Position numbers and translations under genes: made by a program | Part shown: one piece after another, positions 1 to 9,153 of the stretch | How the letters are laid out: every line of letters starts with the position of its first letter | How positions within the stretch are numbered: the stretch's first letter is position 1 | NCBI GenBank assembly: GCA_009926865.1 | Contig: RFOD01000014.1 | Span: forward strand, 1-51,194 | Source of the DNA: Gammaproteobacteria bacterium | GTDB taxonomy: Bacteria > Pseudomonadota > Gammaproteobacteria > Steroidobacterales > Steroidobacteraceae | Length of the DNA stretch: 51,194 nt | Direction: 5' to 3' | Notes under the pieces: generated by a model | What the model was told of the DNA's origin: nothing | Database searches by the model: none | What the model saw: only the letters and a program-made list of their open reading frames with translations

Positions 1-168
1 ATCGGCGAGATCACCGAGCTCGGTCGGGCAGACGAAGGTGAAGTCAGCGGGGTAGAAGAACACAACCGACCACTTGCCCTTGAGCGTCTGGTCAGAAACT
101 TCCACAAACTTACCATCGTGATAAGCGGTCGCCTTGAAGGCTTTAACAGGGGTGTTAATCAACGACAT
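1..168 (-). CDS. ahpC: Alkyl hydroperoxide reductase subunit C (peroxiredoxin), N-terminal part
   Basis: The minus strand encodes 56 residues from an ATG at 168 and runs off the left edge, so the C-terminal two thirds, including the resolving Cys, lie outside the window. The protein begins [11 protein letters not shown] and contains [17 protein letters not shown], the hallmark of AhpC/Prx1-type 2-Cys peroxiredoxins. The peroxidatic cysteine is Cys47 in the FVCPTE motif, at the same position as in E. coli AhpC. The family reduces hydrogen peroxide, organic hydroperoxides and peroxynitrite in the cytoplasm, using AhpF or another disulfide reductase. The gene is transcribed away from the TauE/SafE gene. 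An OxyR-type control region would lie in 169-314, but I see no convincing OxyR site there. Confidence 0.95.
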   Translation of the reverse strand, partial: MSLINTPVKAFKATAYHDGKFVEVSDQTLKGKWSVVFFYPADFTFVCPTELGDLAD

Positions 169-314
169 GATGCACATCTCTCTACATTTAAACGGGGGGA
201 AGGGACTTGTGTGTTGGCCTCTCGGCGAACGATGATGATGATGGGTGTGGTAGCGAAAGATCTCCAATTGTTGTTTCAAATCGTGTGCATAGATGATTTA
301 AATCGCGGTGTCCT
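169..314. other. Divergent intergenic region between ahpC and a TauE/SafE gene
   Basis: This gap of 146 bases must hold the promoters of both flanking genes. It contains a short trinucleotide run (GAT repeated, about 230-241) and an AT-rich patch near 293-305 with the palindrome GATTTAAATC. No clear -35/-10 pair or four-part OxyR motif could be placed by eye. Confidence 0.4.
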
Positions 315-1052
315 GTGCTGCTGATGGAGGGTGTCGCTCTACTGGTGGCGATCAGTGTGACCGCGATCGCGGGCCTCGTGCGCGGCTTTACCGGCTTTGG
401 TGGTGCGCTGGTGATGACGCCGGTGCTCTTGAGTTGGCTCGATCCGATTAGCACCACTGCCCTCGTCATACTCGTCAATGTCGTCGCGGGTATTTGGCAA
501 GCTTCAGAGCTATATCGCGAATCGGATCGTGTGCTCGTTGGCTGGTTGAGCCTTGTGGGTATCAGTTGTGCGCCGGTTGGCGTGTGGGCAATCCAAATTG
601 TCCCTGTTCAGCAAATACAGCAAGTGGTGGGTATCGTTGTGCTATTGGTGACTGCGGCACTCACGACCGGCTGGCGTATGCCGTTATCCATCCGCACGCC
701 ATGGGGCCGAACGGTGCTGGGTAGCCTAAGTGGGTTTTTCTTTGGGATGGGTGGGATTGGTGGCCCGCCCGTAGTACTTGGGCTATTAGCGGAGCGTATG
801 CCACCGCGACGGATTCGTGCGACCCAGCTTAGTTATTTCACCCTCATCCAGATTTTTATTTTGGGGGTCTTCATGATCCAAGGGTACATGAGCCTCGAGA
901 TCTGGCTGCTGGGCGCTGGGCTTGCGCTGGTTTACACCCTGACTGGGATCCTCGGCGGGCGTCTGTTGACAGACACCCGCGAGGGTCTCTTTCGAGGCGC
1001 ATCGATTACCGTGCTATGCGCCGTGGGTCTCTATGCACTGATCGGTGGGTAG
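315..1052 (+). CDS. TauE/SafE family membrane permease (sulfite/sulfonate-type anion exporter)
   Basis: This is an integral inner-membrane protein of about 245 residues with a dense series of hydrophobic segments. The first helix is followed by RGFTGFGGAL, the glycine-rich signature of the TauE/SafE (formerly DUF81) family. The paired motif recurs in the second half as FFFGMGGIGGPPVV, as expected for the internally duplicated fold. Family members export or import sulfite, sulfoacetate or other small organosulfur and carboxylate anions; the substrate here is unknown. The first possible start is GTG at 315, with ATG at 324 in frame. Neither has a good ribosome binding site, so the N-terminus is uncertain by three residues. 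Its 3' end faces that of the TonB receptor at 1158. Confidence 0.85.
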   Translation: MLLMEGVALLVAISVTAIAGLVRGFTGFGGALVMTPVLLSWLDPISTTALVILVNVVAGIWQASELYRESDRVLVGWLSLVGISCAPVGVWAIQIVPVQQIQQVVGIVVLLVTAALTTGWRMPLSIRTPWGRTVLGSLSGFFFGMGGIGGPPVVLGLLAERMPPRRIRATQLSYFTLIQIFILGVFMIQGYMSLEIWLLGAGLALVYTLTGILGGRLLTDTREGLFRGASITVLCAVGLYALIGG

Positions 1053-1108
1053 GCTAGAAGCGTAGCTTGCGAATGAACATCAAGCCGTAAACATAAAAAA
1101 CCCGCTTG

Positions 1109-1133
1109 AAAAAACGGGCCGCTTACGCGGCCC
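1109..1133 (-). terminator. Rho-independent terminator for the TonB receptor gene
   Basis: A perfect 7-bp stem, GGGCCGC/GCGGCCC (1116-1122 and 1127-1133), closes a TTAC loop. Read on the minus strand it is followed by G and six T residues. It lies 25 bases beyond the stop codon of the minus-strand receptor gene. On the plus strand it lacks a T tract, so it probably serves only the receptor gene. Confidence 0.85.
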
Positions 1134-1157
1134 GCCAAAAATTACATGACACGCGAA

Positions 1158-3563
1158 TTAAAAGTCTTTCGAAATCGACAGTGCTATCGTACGTGGACGA
1201 ATCCATTGCAGATAGTTCCGAGCGCGATAAGACGGCGACTCGGCGGCAAATCTGAAAGCCTCCGTTCTTTCATCCGTGAGGTTAGACACTGAAAGCTGAA
1301 TTCGAGTTGTATCGTTCATTTCCAGACCTAAGTTGAGGTTCGCCTGACTGTATGAAGGCGACATGTTTTTCTCCTCTTCGGCGAAAGTGGCATAGCTATC
1401 GCCGTAGTAATTCATGTCGAGTCGTGCATAACCTGGCATGCCGCGAATCGCATAAGAATAAGAGAGACCCAACGAGAACTGTTCTTCGGCCACGTTCGGT
1501 AATCGATCTCCGGCGGTTGCATTTAGGGTCGGTACGTCTTTGGTGATCTCTGCGCTCAGCTTGCTCCCCGCAAAATCGACACGGATTCGATCGGTGAGGT
1601 CAAAGCCCATTTCAAGCTCAATCCCTTTGGTCTCTGCCTCGCCACCGTTGTACGTGAAGGTCCAGCCACATGCTGGTCGGACGTTGACTTGAATATCTTG
1701 CCAATCGACTTGGAAGACCGTGGCATTGATATTGAATCGAGGGCCGCGCCATTTGATTCCAAGCTCGTTATTTTGTGCAGAGTCTGACGTGTAACGCCGA
1801 CGGAAGGTTCCCTGCGCCTCAGGATCGTTGGCGCAAAAGAACGGTAGCGCCGCATTATTACCGCCGGAGCGATAGCCCTCGGAAGAGACTGCGAAAACCG
1901 TCAGGTCGTCCGTAAGCTCATAAGTTAAGGCGAACTTAAATCGTTGATCAGATTCCTTTCCGTTCTCTTCACTGCAAGTGACGCCGACCGCCTCATCTCC
2001 AGCGCATCCGCGGTTGCTATCGCTTTCATAAAAAATACCGTACTCAGAGGATTTAAATCCATCGGCAATTCTAAAGTCACGGAAACCTGCGGTAAGCGTC
2101 AAATCTCCAATTTTATAGTCGAGAGATCCGTAGTAGGCTTCCTCCTTAGAATAGGAGTAGTAGATATAGCTGCCATAAACCAGTCCGCCCGTGGTGGAAA
2201 GGCCTCGATAGCTATTTTGTCCGAAAGCGCCACGATAAAGTGATGGGCTGTAGCAGCCATCTCCAGCGGGGAAACCGCCGCCCGCGCAGCTGTGTGACGA
2301 AAAACCCATATAGCTCTGAATGTAATCCAAGCCCTCTAGGTCAGCGACTTCCCACTCTTGTAGTCGATCGCCTGCATCGTCATATCGGGTGCGAAAATAT
2401 CCGACCGTCCACTGCAGTGGACCCTCATTTTGGGATGTCAGACGAAATTCGGTACTTTCAGAATCTGCATCGCCCCAAAGATAGAGTTCGTCTCGATATA
2501 GATCATCTGTATCGATTCGGGACCAATCGGTGATGAGATATTCCTCGAAATTATATTTGGCAAGTATGGCAGTCGCTCGAACCGGGCCGAAATCGTAAGA
2601 GGCGGTGAGCGATAAAGTTTCACTTTGAACGTCGAAAACTTCATCGGTGAGCGAGTAAAACGCCAGTCTCGGGTCATAGCCTGTGAGATCACCTCCTGCT
2701 AATGCATAGATACGCGTACACGTGTCCCCATAGTAGTAGCTCGTCGAGAGTGTGCAGGATGGATCAACAATATCTGCTGTACCGGGTACATCGGCGTTAC
2801 CGGTTTCTTTTTGACCAAAATCAAGGCGGTCCCGGGCGAAGTACATGAGGTTTACATCGACAGGGCCTTCGACATATCTCAGCGCGAGACGATATTCTTT
2901 GTCCTCAGACGTCCCAACGTCTTTACGGCCCGTGGCAATATTCTGATAAAAGCCCGGATCCTTACCCGACGTGCCCACGACACGGAACGCGAGGGTGTCT
3001 GTTAATGGTACGTTCAACATGCCATTGAGGGTATAGCCCGTGTCTTTGGCAAGATGCTTATCTAGAGCTTCTAGGGTTACGTTACCAGCGAATGTTGTAG
3101 GATCAGCTTGCTTTGTGATGTAACGGATCGTTCCTCCTACGGCACTCGATCCGTAGAGCGTGCCCTGTGGGCCTCTGAGGACCTCGATACGCTCAATGTC
3201 ATAGAGATTGGTAATACCTTGTGAGATCTCATCGACGAAGGTATTCGTCATACCGGAGGATCGTTGCGCGACCGAAGTATTCAGGCCTCGAATAATGAAG
3301 TAGCTGTCGCCACCGGGGGTTGAGACACCGGCAAGTGATCGTAAGTAGTCCTCTGGTCGATAAATGCCCCGCTCCTCGATCGCCACCGAGTCCAACACTG
3401 TGACATTCATTGGAATATCCTGCAGCGTTTGCTCGCGCTTGTTGGCCGTCACGATTACTTCTTGAAGTGCGTCGTCTTGAGCCTGAATCGGGGTGCTAAG
3501 CGCAGTGAGGATGGCCAGTCCGACGGCGTTGATGGATTGGCGCTTCGAATAGTATTTTTTCAC
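1158..3563 (-). CDS. TonB-dependent outer-membrane receptor
   Basis: The start chosen is GTG at 3563, giving 801 residues. It is preceded by AGGGAG at a 9-base spacing and opens with KKYYSKRQS plus a hydrophobic stretch ending PIQAQ, a normal signal peptide. The open frame extends 38 codons upstream without a ribosome binding site. After cleavage comes the TonB box/plug start (LQEVIVTANKREQ), then the plug with the IRG and LRGPQGTLYG motifs at the barrel boundary. The 22-strand barrel ends in the C-terminal Phe required for outer-membrane assembly. The plug style (RKREE/NKREQ..LQDIPM) is typical of receptors of gammaproteobacteria and sphingomonads that import organic ligands as well as siderophores. 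The divergent APC permease and the nearby murein hydrolases suggest a peptide or amino-acid ligand, but that is inference. Confidence 0.92.
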   Translation of the reverse strand: MKKYYSKRQSINAVGLAILTALSTPIQAQDDALQEVIVTANKREQTLQDIPMNVTVLDSVAIEERGIYRPEDYLRSLAGVSTPGGDSYFIIRGLNTSVAQRSSGMTNTFVDEISQGITNLYDIERIEVLRGPQGTLYGSSAVGGTIRYITKQADPTTFAGNVTLEALDKHLAKDTGYTLNGMLNVPLTDTLAFRVVGTSGKDPGFYQNIATGRKDVGTSEDKEYRLALRYVEGPVDVNLMYFARDRLDFGQKETGNADVPGTADIVDPSCTLSTSYYYGDTCTRIYALAGGDLTGYDPRLAFYSLTDEVFDVQSETLSLTASYDFGPVRATAILAKYNFEEYLITDWSRIDTDDLYRDELYLWGDADSESTEFRLTSQNEGPLQWTVGYFRTRYDDAGDRLQEWEVADLEGLDYIQSYMGFSSHSCAGGGFPAGDGCYSPSLYRGAFGQNSYRGLSTTGGLVYGSYIYYSYSKEEAYYGSLDYKIGDLTLTAGFRDFRIADGFKSSEYGIFYESDSNRGCAGDEAVGVTCSEENGKESDQRFKFALTYELTDDLTVFAVSSEGYRSGGNNAALPFFCANDPEAQGTFRRRYTSDSAQNNELGIKWRGPRFNINATVFQVDWQDIQVNVRPACGWTFTYNGGEAETKGIELEMGFDLTDRIRVDFAGSKLSAEITKDVPTLNATAGDRLPNVAEEQFSLGLSYSYAIRGMPGYARLDMNYYGDSYATFAEEEKNMSPSYSQANLNLGLEMNDTTRIQLSVSNLTDERTEAFRFAAESPSYRARNYLQWIRPRTIALSISKDF

Positions 3564-3792
3564 GATCGTGTTCTCCCTGACAGTGGCTGTTCTGTTGTGA
3601 TTCAGAGGCCGTGGCCAACATCCCGCTTGCCTAATTCTTATTGCTTTGGGGTCTCTCATATTGGGTCGTTTGACCAAGCAATGTTGGTTGATATATCAAG
3701 CGACGATCGAGTGCAAGCTGTACGGATTCTTAATTTGAATTCGGCAGGCGTCTCAGTCGCGCATTGACCGCCGAGGCCCTACACTTGCGGCC

Positions 3793-5193
3793 ATGCAAAC
3801 CACCTTAAATCGAGGGCTAGGGCTCTGGGCAGGCATCGCCATTAATGTGGCGAATGTGGTGGGCACGGGGGTGTTCCTCAAGACCAGGGTGATGACTTGC
3901 AATGTGGATGATCCACTGATCGTCATGGGAGTCTGGCTTGCAGCGGGCGTGTTATCACTGCTCGGGGCGCTTTGCTACGCGGAGCTCGCATCCATGATGC
4001 CCGCGTCGGGGGGGGACTACGTTTTTCTCCGTCGCGCCTACGGTAAGCCCGTGAGTTTCCTTTATGGTTGGACGGTATTTGCGATCATGAAGACCGGCTC
4101 ACAGGCGGCACTCTCAGTGGGCTTTGCCATTTTTTTGAATTCTGCGCTGGGCGGTGCGCTAGATCAGCCTTGGATTACGCTCCCGCTCGGTGAGGGAGTC
4201 GCATTGAGCGGGCTGACGGTGGTCGCGCTCTCGGCACTGTGGCTGGTGACTTTATTCAACTGTGCATCGGTACAAGCCACCGGTGGGGCCGCAACAGTGT
4301 TGACCGTCATGAAGGTCGCAATCGTATTGGCCGTGGGACTCGGCGCGTTCTTTTTGGGTCAGGGGAATTTCGGTCATCTTGCTGAGTCCGCATCGGGCGG
4401 TACCTGCGAGGGGGTCGAAGCCTCAGCCATGGGTGGGCTTGCCGGGATAGGTGCTGCGATGTTGGGCGCTCTTTGGGCCTACGACGGTTGGAATAACGTG
4501 GCGCCTTTGTGCGGTGAGGTCAAAGATCCGCAACGTAATCTACCGAGAATGTTTATCGGCGGTACGGTGCTCGTGATAGTGCTTTACATGTTAGTTAACT
4601 TTGCTTATTTCTTTGTGCTATCACCTACTGAGCTTGCAAGCGTCAGCGCGACCTCATCGGTTGCGACAGAGGTCTTGCGTAGCTTTGCGGGTCCGGTGGC
4701 CGTGACGCTGATGGCCGCTGCGCTGATGCTCTCATCGCTGGGATCTCTACACGCCTCCATCCTCGCGAATTCTCGTGTACCCTTCGCTATGGCGCAAGAT
4801 GGAATGTTCTTCAAACCTCTGGCTAAGATTTCGGAGAAATCTCGAGTGCCCGTCAATGCGGTACTCGCCCAAGCAGCCTGGGCGAGCGTACTGGCTATCT
4901 CAGGCACATACGATACCCTGACGGACTCGGTCATTTTCGCATCCTGTCTTTTTTATGCGCTGAGTGCCGCGGCCGTCATGATTTTACGTTGGCGCGAACC
5001 TGACCTTCCGAGACCGTTCAAAACCTGGGGTTATCCCGTGACACCCATTGCGTTTATTATGGTTTCGATCGCCTTACTAGCGAGTGCCCTGATTGCGACA
5101 CCCACTCAAGCGCTTTTGGGGGTCGGCGTGATTTCCTTAGGTGTGCCTTTTTATCTATTCTGGTCGTCGCGTCAGCGACCCCGCCAGACGTAA
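3793..5193 (+). CDS. APC-family amino-acid permease
   Basis: This 466-residue protein has about 12 hydrophobic segments. The first helix carries the unwound glycine motif GTGVFLKT, the substrate- and ion-binding region of the amino acid-polyamine-organocation superfamily, and helix 2 contains the Ala/Gly-rich CYAELASMMPASGGDY motif. Length and motifs fit the LAT/SteT-like exchanger group, which moves neutral amino acids. It lies divergent from the TonB receptor and its last 22 bases overlap the convergent amidase gene. In this neighbourhood it could import amino acids or dipeptide products released from murein stem peptides, but the substrate cannot be read from sequence. Confidence 0.88.
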   Translation: MQTTLNRGLGLWAGIAINVANVVGTGVFLKTRVMTCNVDDPLIVMGVWLAAGVLSLLGALCYAELASMMPASGGDYVFLRRAYGKPVSFLYGWTVFAIMKTGSQAALSVGFAIFLNSALGGALDQPWITLPLGEGVALSGLTVVALSALWLVTLFNCASVQATGGAATVLTVMKVAIVLAVGLGAFFLGQGNFGHLAESASGGTCEGVEASAMGGLAGIGAAMLGALWAYDGWNNVAPLCGEVKDPQRNLPRMFIGGTVLVIVLYMLVNFAYFFVLSPTELASVSATSSVATEVLRSFAGPVAVTLMAAALMLSSLGSLHASILANSRVPFAMAQDGMFFKPLAKISEKSRVPVNAVLAQAAWASVLAISGTYDTLTDSVIFASCLFYALSAAAVMILRWREPDLPRPFKTWGYPVTPIAFIMVSIALLASALIATPTQALLGVGVISLGVPFYLFWSSRQRPRQT

Positions 5194-6083
5194 GGTATTA
5201 GGCGTCCATCGCCTTGGCGGATGACTCGTCCCTCGATTTTTGTTAGCACAGCGAGGATTGCGGCAGTCTCGGCATCCGGCTCGCCGTCGTATCGAGCGGG
5301 GCGATATTTCGCTTGAAAGTTGGATAATACGCGGCGCGTCGGCGCATCCCACTCAGCGCTACGCGGGACATCAAAACCGTATTCAGCAAGACGAGCCTGA
5401 AACCACTCAGCCTCCGGAAGCGCAGCTTGAAAGTCTGGCAACACATCCGCGACTTGGGTCTCGTCCGGCCAAGGAATGAGCCCCGCTTCAAAAAGTTGTC
5501 GCCAAGGAAACTGCGGACCCGGATCAATTTTGCGTTGGGGCGCGATATCGCTGTGTCCTAAGATTCGATGCGGCGCGACCTGATGCCTTTGGGCAATATC
5601 CCGTACTAATCGAATCACCTCGTCGATTTGTGCAGTCGGGTAAGGACGGAAATCGCCCTGAGTCCCCGCAATAGGTCCCAAATTCACGATCTCGATACCG
5701 ATGGAGCTTGCATTGAGGGCTGTTTCCCCCTGCCAAGAGCTTTGGCCGGCATGCCAAGCTCGGCGCTGCTCATCCACTAAACGATAAGAGATAGGGCGTA
5801 AATCATCGCTTACGAGGTAATGGCTGCTGACACGACCACGAGTCAAAATCTCAAGTGAGCGCTCAAAAGTTTCTTGCGTGTAATGCAAGATGATATATCG
5901 CGCGCGACTATCATGATTGACACTCACATGCCGGTCATCAATTCGGGGGAGTGACAAAGCATTATCCTTGGGCCCTGATACGCAGCTTGATAGTGCAAGC
6001 GAAGCCATTACTAACGGGATAGCTGTCAACCAGCGAAACGTAGCCATTTCTGGCGTATTTTTATAGGCTTGTGAGTTCTTCAT
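5172..6083 (-). CDS. AmiD-like N-acetylmuramoyl-L-alanine amidase, lipoprotein
   Basis: The 303-residue product has a signal with lipobox LSSC (Cys34), so it is probably anchored in the outer membrane facing the periplasm. An Amidase_2 (AmpD/AmiD, zinc) domain follows, with His67 (ILHYT), Glu131 (IGIEIVNLG), His177 (GHSDIAP) and Asp187 in the expected ligand and catalytic positions. A C-terminal PG_binding_1-like region spans about residues 215-280. The E. coli homologue AmiD cleaves the bond between MurNAc or anhydroMurNAc and L-Ala, releasing stem peptides. The ATG at 6083 overlaps the stop of the upstream hydrolase gene as ATGA, so translation is coupled. An internal ATG at residue 13 is an alternative start. 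The 3' end overlaps the convergent permease gene by 22 bases. Confidence 0.9.
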   Translation of the reverse strand: MKNSQAYKNTPEMATFRWLTAIPLVMASLALSSCVSGPKDNALSLPRIDDRHVSVNHDSRARYIILHYTQETFERSLEILTRGRVSSHYLVSDDLRPISYRLVDEQRRAWHAGQSSWQGETALNASSIGIEIVNLGPIAGTQGDFRPYPTAQIDEVIRLVRDIAQRHQVAPHRILGHSDIAPQRKIDPGPQFPWRQLFEAGLIPWPDETQVADVLPDFQAALPEAEWFQARLAEYGFDVPRSAEWDAPTRRVLSNFQAKYRPARYDGEPDAETAAILAVLTKIEGRVIRQGDGRLIPYVWRGR

Positions 6084-7711
6084 GGGCAGGCTGTTTCAGG
6101 TTTTAGAGTTGATCGATCGACCGCACGTACTTCTAAATATTGAACGCGTGGAGGCGTGGTCGGTGATAGTGTCACAGAAGCCAGTGCGCTGCCGCGCTCA
6201 CAATCAAGCAGCCATTGTCCACGTAAGGCGTTCTCGATACTAAAAAATCCCTCTTGTTGCTCGCATTGCCCTAGACGCTCACGCAATGTCATGAACTCGG
6301 CGCGGCGCTTTTCAAGCGACCGATCTAGAAACAAGTTCATCGCTGCGATGCCTTGCGCCCTACCATCGTCCCAACGGTTGATGAGGGCATTAACCTGAGC
6401 TCGGGCATTTTGTAAAGCTGGCGCAGGTTGCGCAACTCGTGGCTCCAGCGCGCCCGTAGCTGCCATGATATTCAATACCTGATCAAAAATAGGGCCCCAC
6501 CCCGTGTAGGTGCGATTACCAAAGGCAATCAGACCGACGCCATAATCGGGTAGCCAACGCATCTGCGAGCCAAAGCCCGGCAACCCACCGGCGTGGGCAA
6601 CAACATGACCAAATTGACAAGTCTGCGAGACTCTCAGGCCATAGCCATAGCCCTGTACGTTCAGATCAATATTTTGATCGCCTGAATTGACTTGTGCGCT
6701 AGCTGGGCGTATTCGCCAGTTTTGTTGCATTTCACGCAAAGAAGCCCGTGAGATCGGCCCGCTCTCGACATCATCTCTCGCGGGATATGCATCGAGAAAC
6801 AAGGCCACATAGCGCGAAAGATCTGCAATCGAAGTCAACATACCGCCCATCGCGCCAAACGCCCCGTCGGCGAGCTGTGGTTCGGGTTTCCAGCGCTGAT
6901 CTTCCCAGCGATAGCCGGGGGTCTGGCGCTCTGAGCTCACTGTTGCGGGCTCAAGCGTGGTCGCCGCCATTCCGAGTGGATGGAGGATATTTTCTTTGAC
7001 ATAGTCGGCATAAGGTATGCCAGATACCCGAGCCACAATGCGTCCAAGCACGGCATAGCCTGTGTTGGAGTACTCATAGCTGATGCCAGGCGTATTCGAA
7101 AACGACAATCCCTGGGCGAGTAGTGCATCAAACGCCGATTCTGACATCGCAAGTTGCTGATCACCCCAAGGGTTATCCTCGGGAAACCCGGCTGAGTGGG
7201 TCAGTAGATGGCGAATGGTGATTTTAGGAGAATCTTTGGTCGGATAAAGGAGACGAGCGAGCTCTGGTAAATAACGTTCAGCGGGGTCATCTAGCGATAG
7301 TTTGCCTGCATCCCTCAATTGCAGAATGGCCATGGCCGTAAAGCTCTTGGTCATCGAGGCGATACGAAAAACGCTATCTTCACGAACAGGAAGTGCGAGC
7401 TCTAGGTCTCGCAAGCCCGTGACCGCGATGTGCTCGATTTGCCCGTCGACGATAATCGCCCACGCAGCACCCGGTACATGCTCGCGTATAACGAAATCTT
7501 TGATGAATTCATCAATCTGCGGGAAGGTCGTTATCAGTCGAGCAAGACGTTCAGGTTGTTCGAAGCGCGCAGGCGGCGCTAAAAACGAGCGCGCACTTAA
7601 CTCGTTCGATGAATCACTCGCTACTGAAATTTGAGACGCAAATATGGGTACCGCAGCGCTCACAACCAGTACGAGGAGGACCGATAAGCTACATTGGCGG
7701 ACCGAAATCAT
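6080..7711 (-). CDS. Serine beta-lactamase-family hydrolase (class C/esterase-like), periplasmic
   Basis: The 543-residue protein opens with a signal peptide (about residues 1-25). The penicillin-binding/transpeptidase-like fold carries the three catalytic motifs of Pfam Beta-lactamase: SMTK (Ser119, Lys122), YSN (Tyr214-Asn216) and HAGG (His373-Gly375) in place of KTG. The HxG form of the third motif is common in the EstB esterase, D-aminopeptidase and D-Ala carboxypeptidase-like branch rather than in true AmpC. About 130 extra C-terminal residues follow the catalytic domain. The gene lies between a dipeptidase and an amidase and is coupled to both through ATGA overlaps. A role on D-amino-acid-containing murein peptides is therefore more likely than antibiotic resistance, though this is inferred from context. 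Confidence 0.88.
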   Translation of the reverse strand: MISVRQCSLSVLLVLVVSAAVPIFASQISVASDSSNELSARSFLAPPARFEQPERLARLITTFPQIDEFIKDFVIREHVPGAAWAIIVDGQIEHIAVTGLRDLELALPVREDSVFRIASMTKSFTAMAILQLRDAGKLSLDDPAERYLPELARLLYPTKDSPKITIRHLLTHSAGFPEDNPWGDQQLAMSESAFDALLAQGLSFSNTPGISYEYSNTGYAVLGRIVARVSGIPYADYVKENILHPLGMAATTLEPATVSSERQTPGYRWEDQRWKPEPQLADGAFGAMGGMLTSIADLSRYVALFLDAYPARDDVESGPISRASLREMQQNWRIRPASAQVNSGDQNIDLNVQGYGYGLRVSQTCQFGHVVAHAGGLPGFGSQMRWLPDYGVGLIAFGNRTYTGWGPIFDQVLNIMAATGALEPRVAQPAPALQNARAQVNALINRWDDGRAQGIAAMNLFLDRSLEKRRAEFMTLRERLGQCEQQEGFFSIENALRGQWLLDCERGSALASVTLSPTTPPRVQYLEVRAVDRSTLKPETACP

Positions 7712-9069
7712 TTTGAGTCCTGCGCAGCAGCACCCTGGGACGGCGAGCCCTGGGACGGGGTAAATACCACGGTGGAAGGTGCTCGCTCGGTTTGCAGTTG
7801 TGCCGCGACCTGCTCAACTTGCTCCATCACTCGTAACATGTTCTCGCCCGCCAATTTACGAAGGTCCTCGTCGCTCCAACCGCGACGGATCAACTCCGCA
7901 AAGAGATCCGGATACATCGATACATCCGAGAGGCCCTCGGGCCAGCGCGGGTTACCGTCGAAATCACCCCCAATCCCCACGTGATTGATGCCGGCGATTG
8001 TGCGCACGTACTCAATATGATCAGCCACCATCCCGATGGTGGTCGCGGGCACTTCAATGGCCGCCATACCGTCGCGCATAATTTGTCGACTTTCACTATC
8101 GGATGCAGCGGCTCGCGCCCGTAAGGCGAGTTCGGTCATGGCTGGCTCCATCACCCGACCGACCTCACAATTGATGAAGCCTGCCACAAAAGTAATCATG
8201 ACAATGCCACCATTCTTTGGCATCTCGCGCAAGATATCATCGGGCACGTTACGCGGTACATCGCATATGCCACGTGCTGAGGAGTGCGAGAACATAACCG
8301 GAGACGCAGTGATGCGTAGCGTATCGGCCATGGTGGCAGGTGCCGCATGCGAGAGATCAATGATCAGACCCAGACGATTCATTTCACGAACCACTTCCTC
8401 GCCAAAGCTTGTCAGCCCGTTATGCCGCAGCGGAATTTGCGCAGCAGCATCCGCCCAATCAGTGTGTGCGTTATGTGTGAGCGCCATATAGCGCACGCCC
8501 AATCGGTAATAAGCGCGTAGTGCATCCAAGGAGTTTTCGATCCCGTAGCCGCCTTCCATTCCGAGGAGAGATGCGATCTTTCCGTTTTCTTTGGCTCGCC
8601 TGACCTCTGCAGAAGTTGTGGCGAGCTCAAAGACCTCGGGATACTGCTCGATGATTCGCAGAGCGAGTTCAATTTGCTCAAGCTGCGCTCGAGCGAATGG
8701 GCCGCGGCCCTCACCTGGGATGTAGACCGACCAGAACTGTGCGCCAAGTCGCCCTGCGCGCAGACGCGCGAGGTCAGTGTCGCCTGGAGTATGGGCACGC
8801 AGATCATAGGCGAGCACATCTCCCGGAGTACCCTCCTGACGGCGAACCACCATGGGCAAATCGTTGTGGCCATCAAAGAGAATAGTTGATTCCAGCACCT
8901 TGATCGCGTGCTGTCTTGCGTGATCATTGGGGTTGCTGGTATCCGTTTTTACCTCGGCTTTCACCGAGTCTCCAGCTGCAAACCCGTGTCGGTCGCCCAC
9001 CGAGAGGATGATCAGCAAGATGGCGCTACCCAACAGCGGCAGGCGGCGCCGCGCGGCTTTTCTATTCAT
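7708..9069 (-). CDS. Membrane dipeptidase (peptidase family M19), exported
   Basis: A signal anchor or signal peptide (about residues 8-32) precedes a complete M19 TIM barrel of 453 residues in total. The metal ligands can be seen: the HxD motif DGHND (His68, Asp70), the bridging glutamate in GMEGG (Glu172), IDLSHA (His241), FSHSSARG (His262) and the late GGDFDG. M19 enzymes hydrolyse dipeptides, often with a D-residue at the C-terminal side, and also some beta-lactams. It is first in the operon M19 - serine hydrolase - amidase. A stem peptide freed by the amidase and trimmed by the LD-carboxypeptidase would give small D-residue peptides as substrates. The last four bases form an ATGA junction with the next gene. 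Confidence 0.92.
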   Translation of the reverse strand: MNRKAARRRLPLLGSAILLIILSVGDRHGFAAGDSVKAEVKTDTSNPNDHARQHAIKVLESTILFDGHNDLPMVVRRQEGTPGDVLAYDLRAHTPGDTDLARLRAGRLGAQFWSVYIPGEGRGPFARAQLEQIELALRIIEQYPEVFELATTSAEVRRAKENGKIASLLGMEGGYGIENSLDALRAYYRLGVRYMALTHNAHTDWADAAAQIPLRHNGLTSFGEEVVREMNRLGLIIDLSHAAPATMADTLRITASPVMFSHSSARGICDVPRNVPDDILREMPKNGGIVMITFVAGFINCEVGRVMEPAMTELALRARAAASDSESRQIMRDGMAAIEVPATTIGMVADHIEYVRTIAGINHVGIGGDFDGNPRWPEGLSDVSMYPDLFAELIRRGWSDEDLRKLAGENMLRVMEQVEQVAAQLQTERAPSTVVFTPSQGSPSQGAAAQDSK

Positions 9070-9153
9070 GATGACGAAGTCCCCCGACGCTTATTTTTCA
9101 TCTGACAATTTGAATATACTCAAATCCACATCATGGGGAAGGGGGCGGTGCGT

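Noticed and set aside
230-241. GAT trinucleotide repeat as a phase-variable element
   Set aside because: Only about four copies, and it is outside a coding region and not at a clear promoter element.
3564-3677. A 38-codon upstream extension of the first TonB receptor
   Set aside because: GTG 3563 has a good ribosome binding site and gives a proper signal peptide; the extension has none.
6080-7711. Acquired antibiotic-resistance AmpC beta-lactamase
   Set aside because: HAGG replaces KTG, the protein has a long C-terminal extension, and the genomic context is murein-peptide metabolism.
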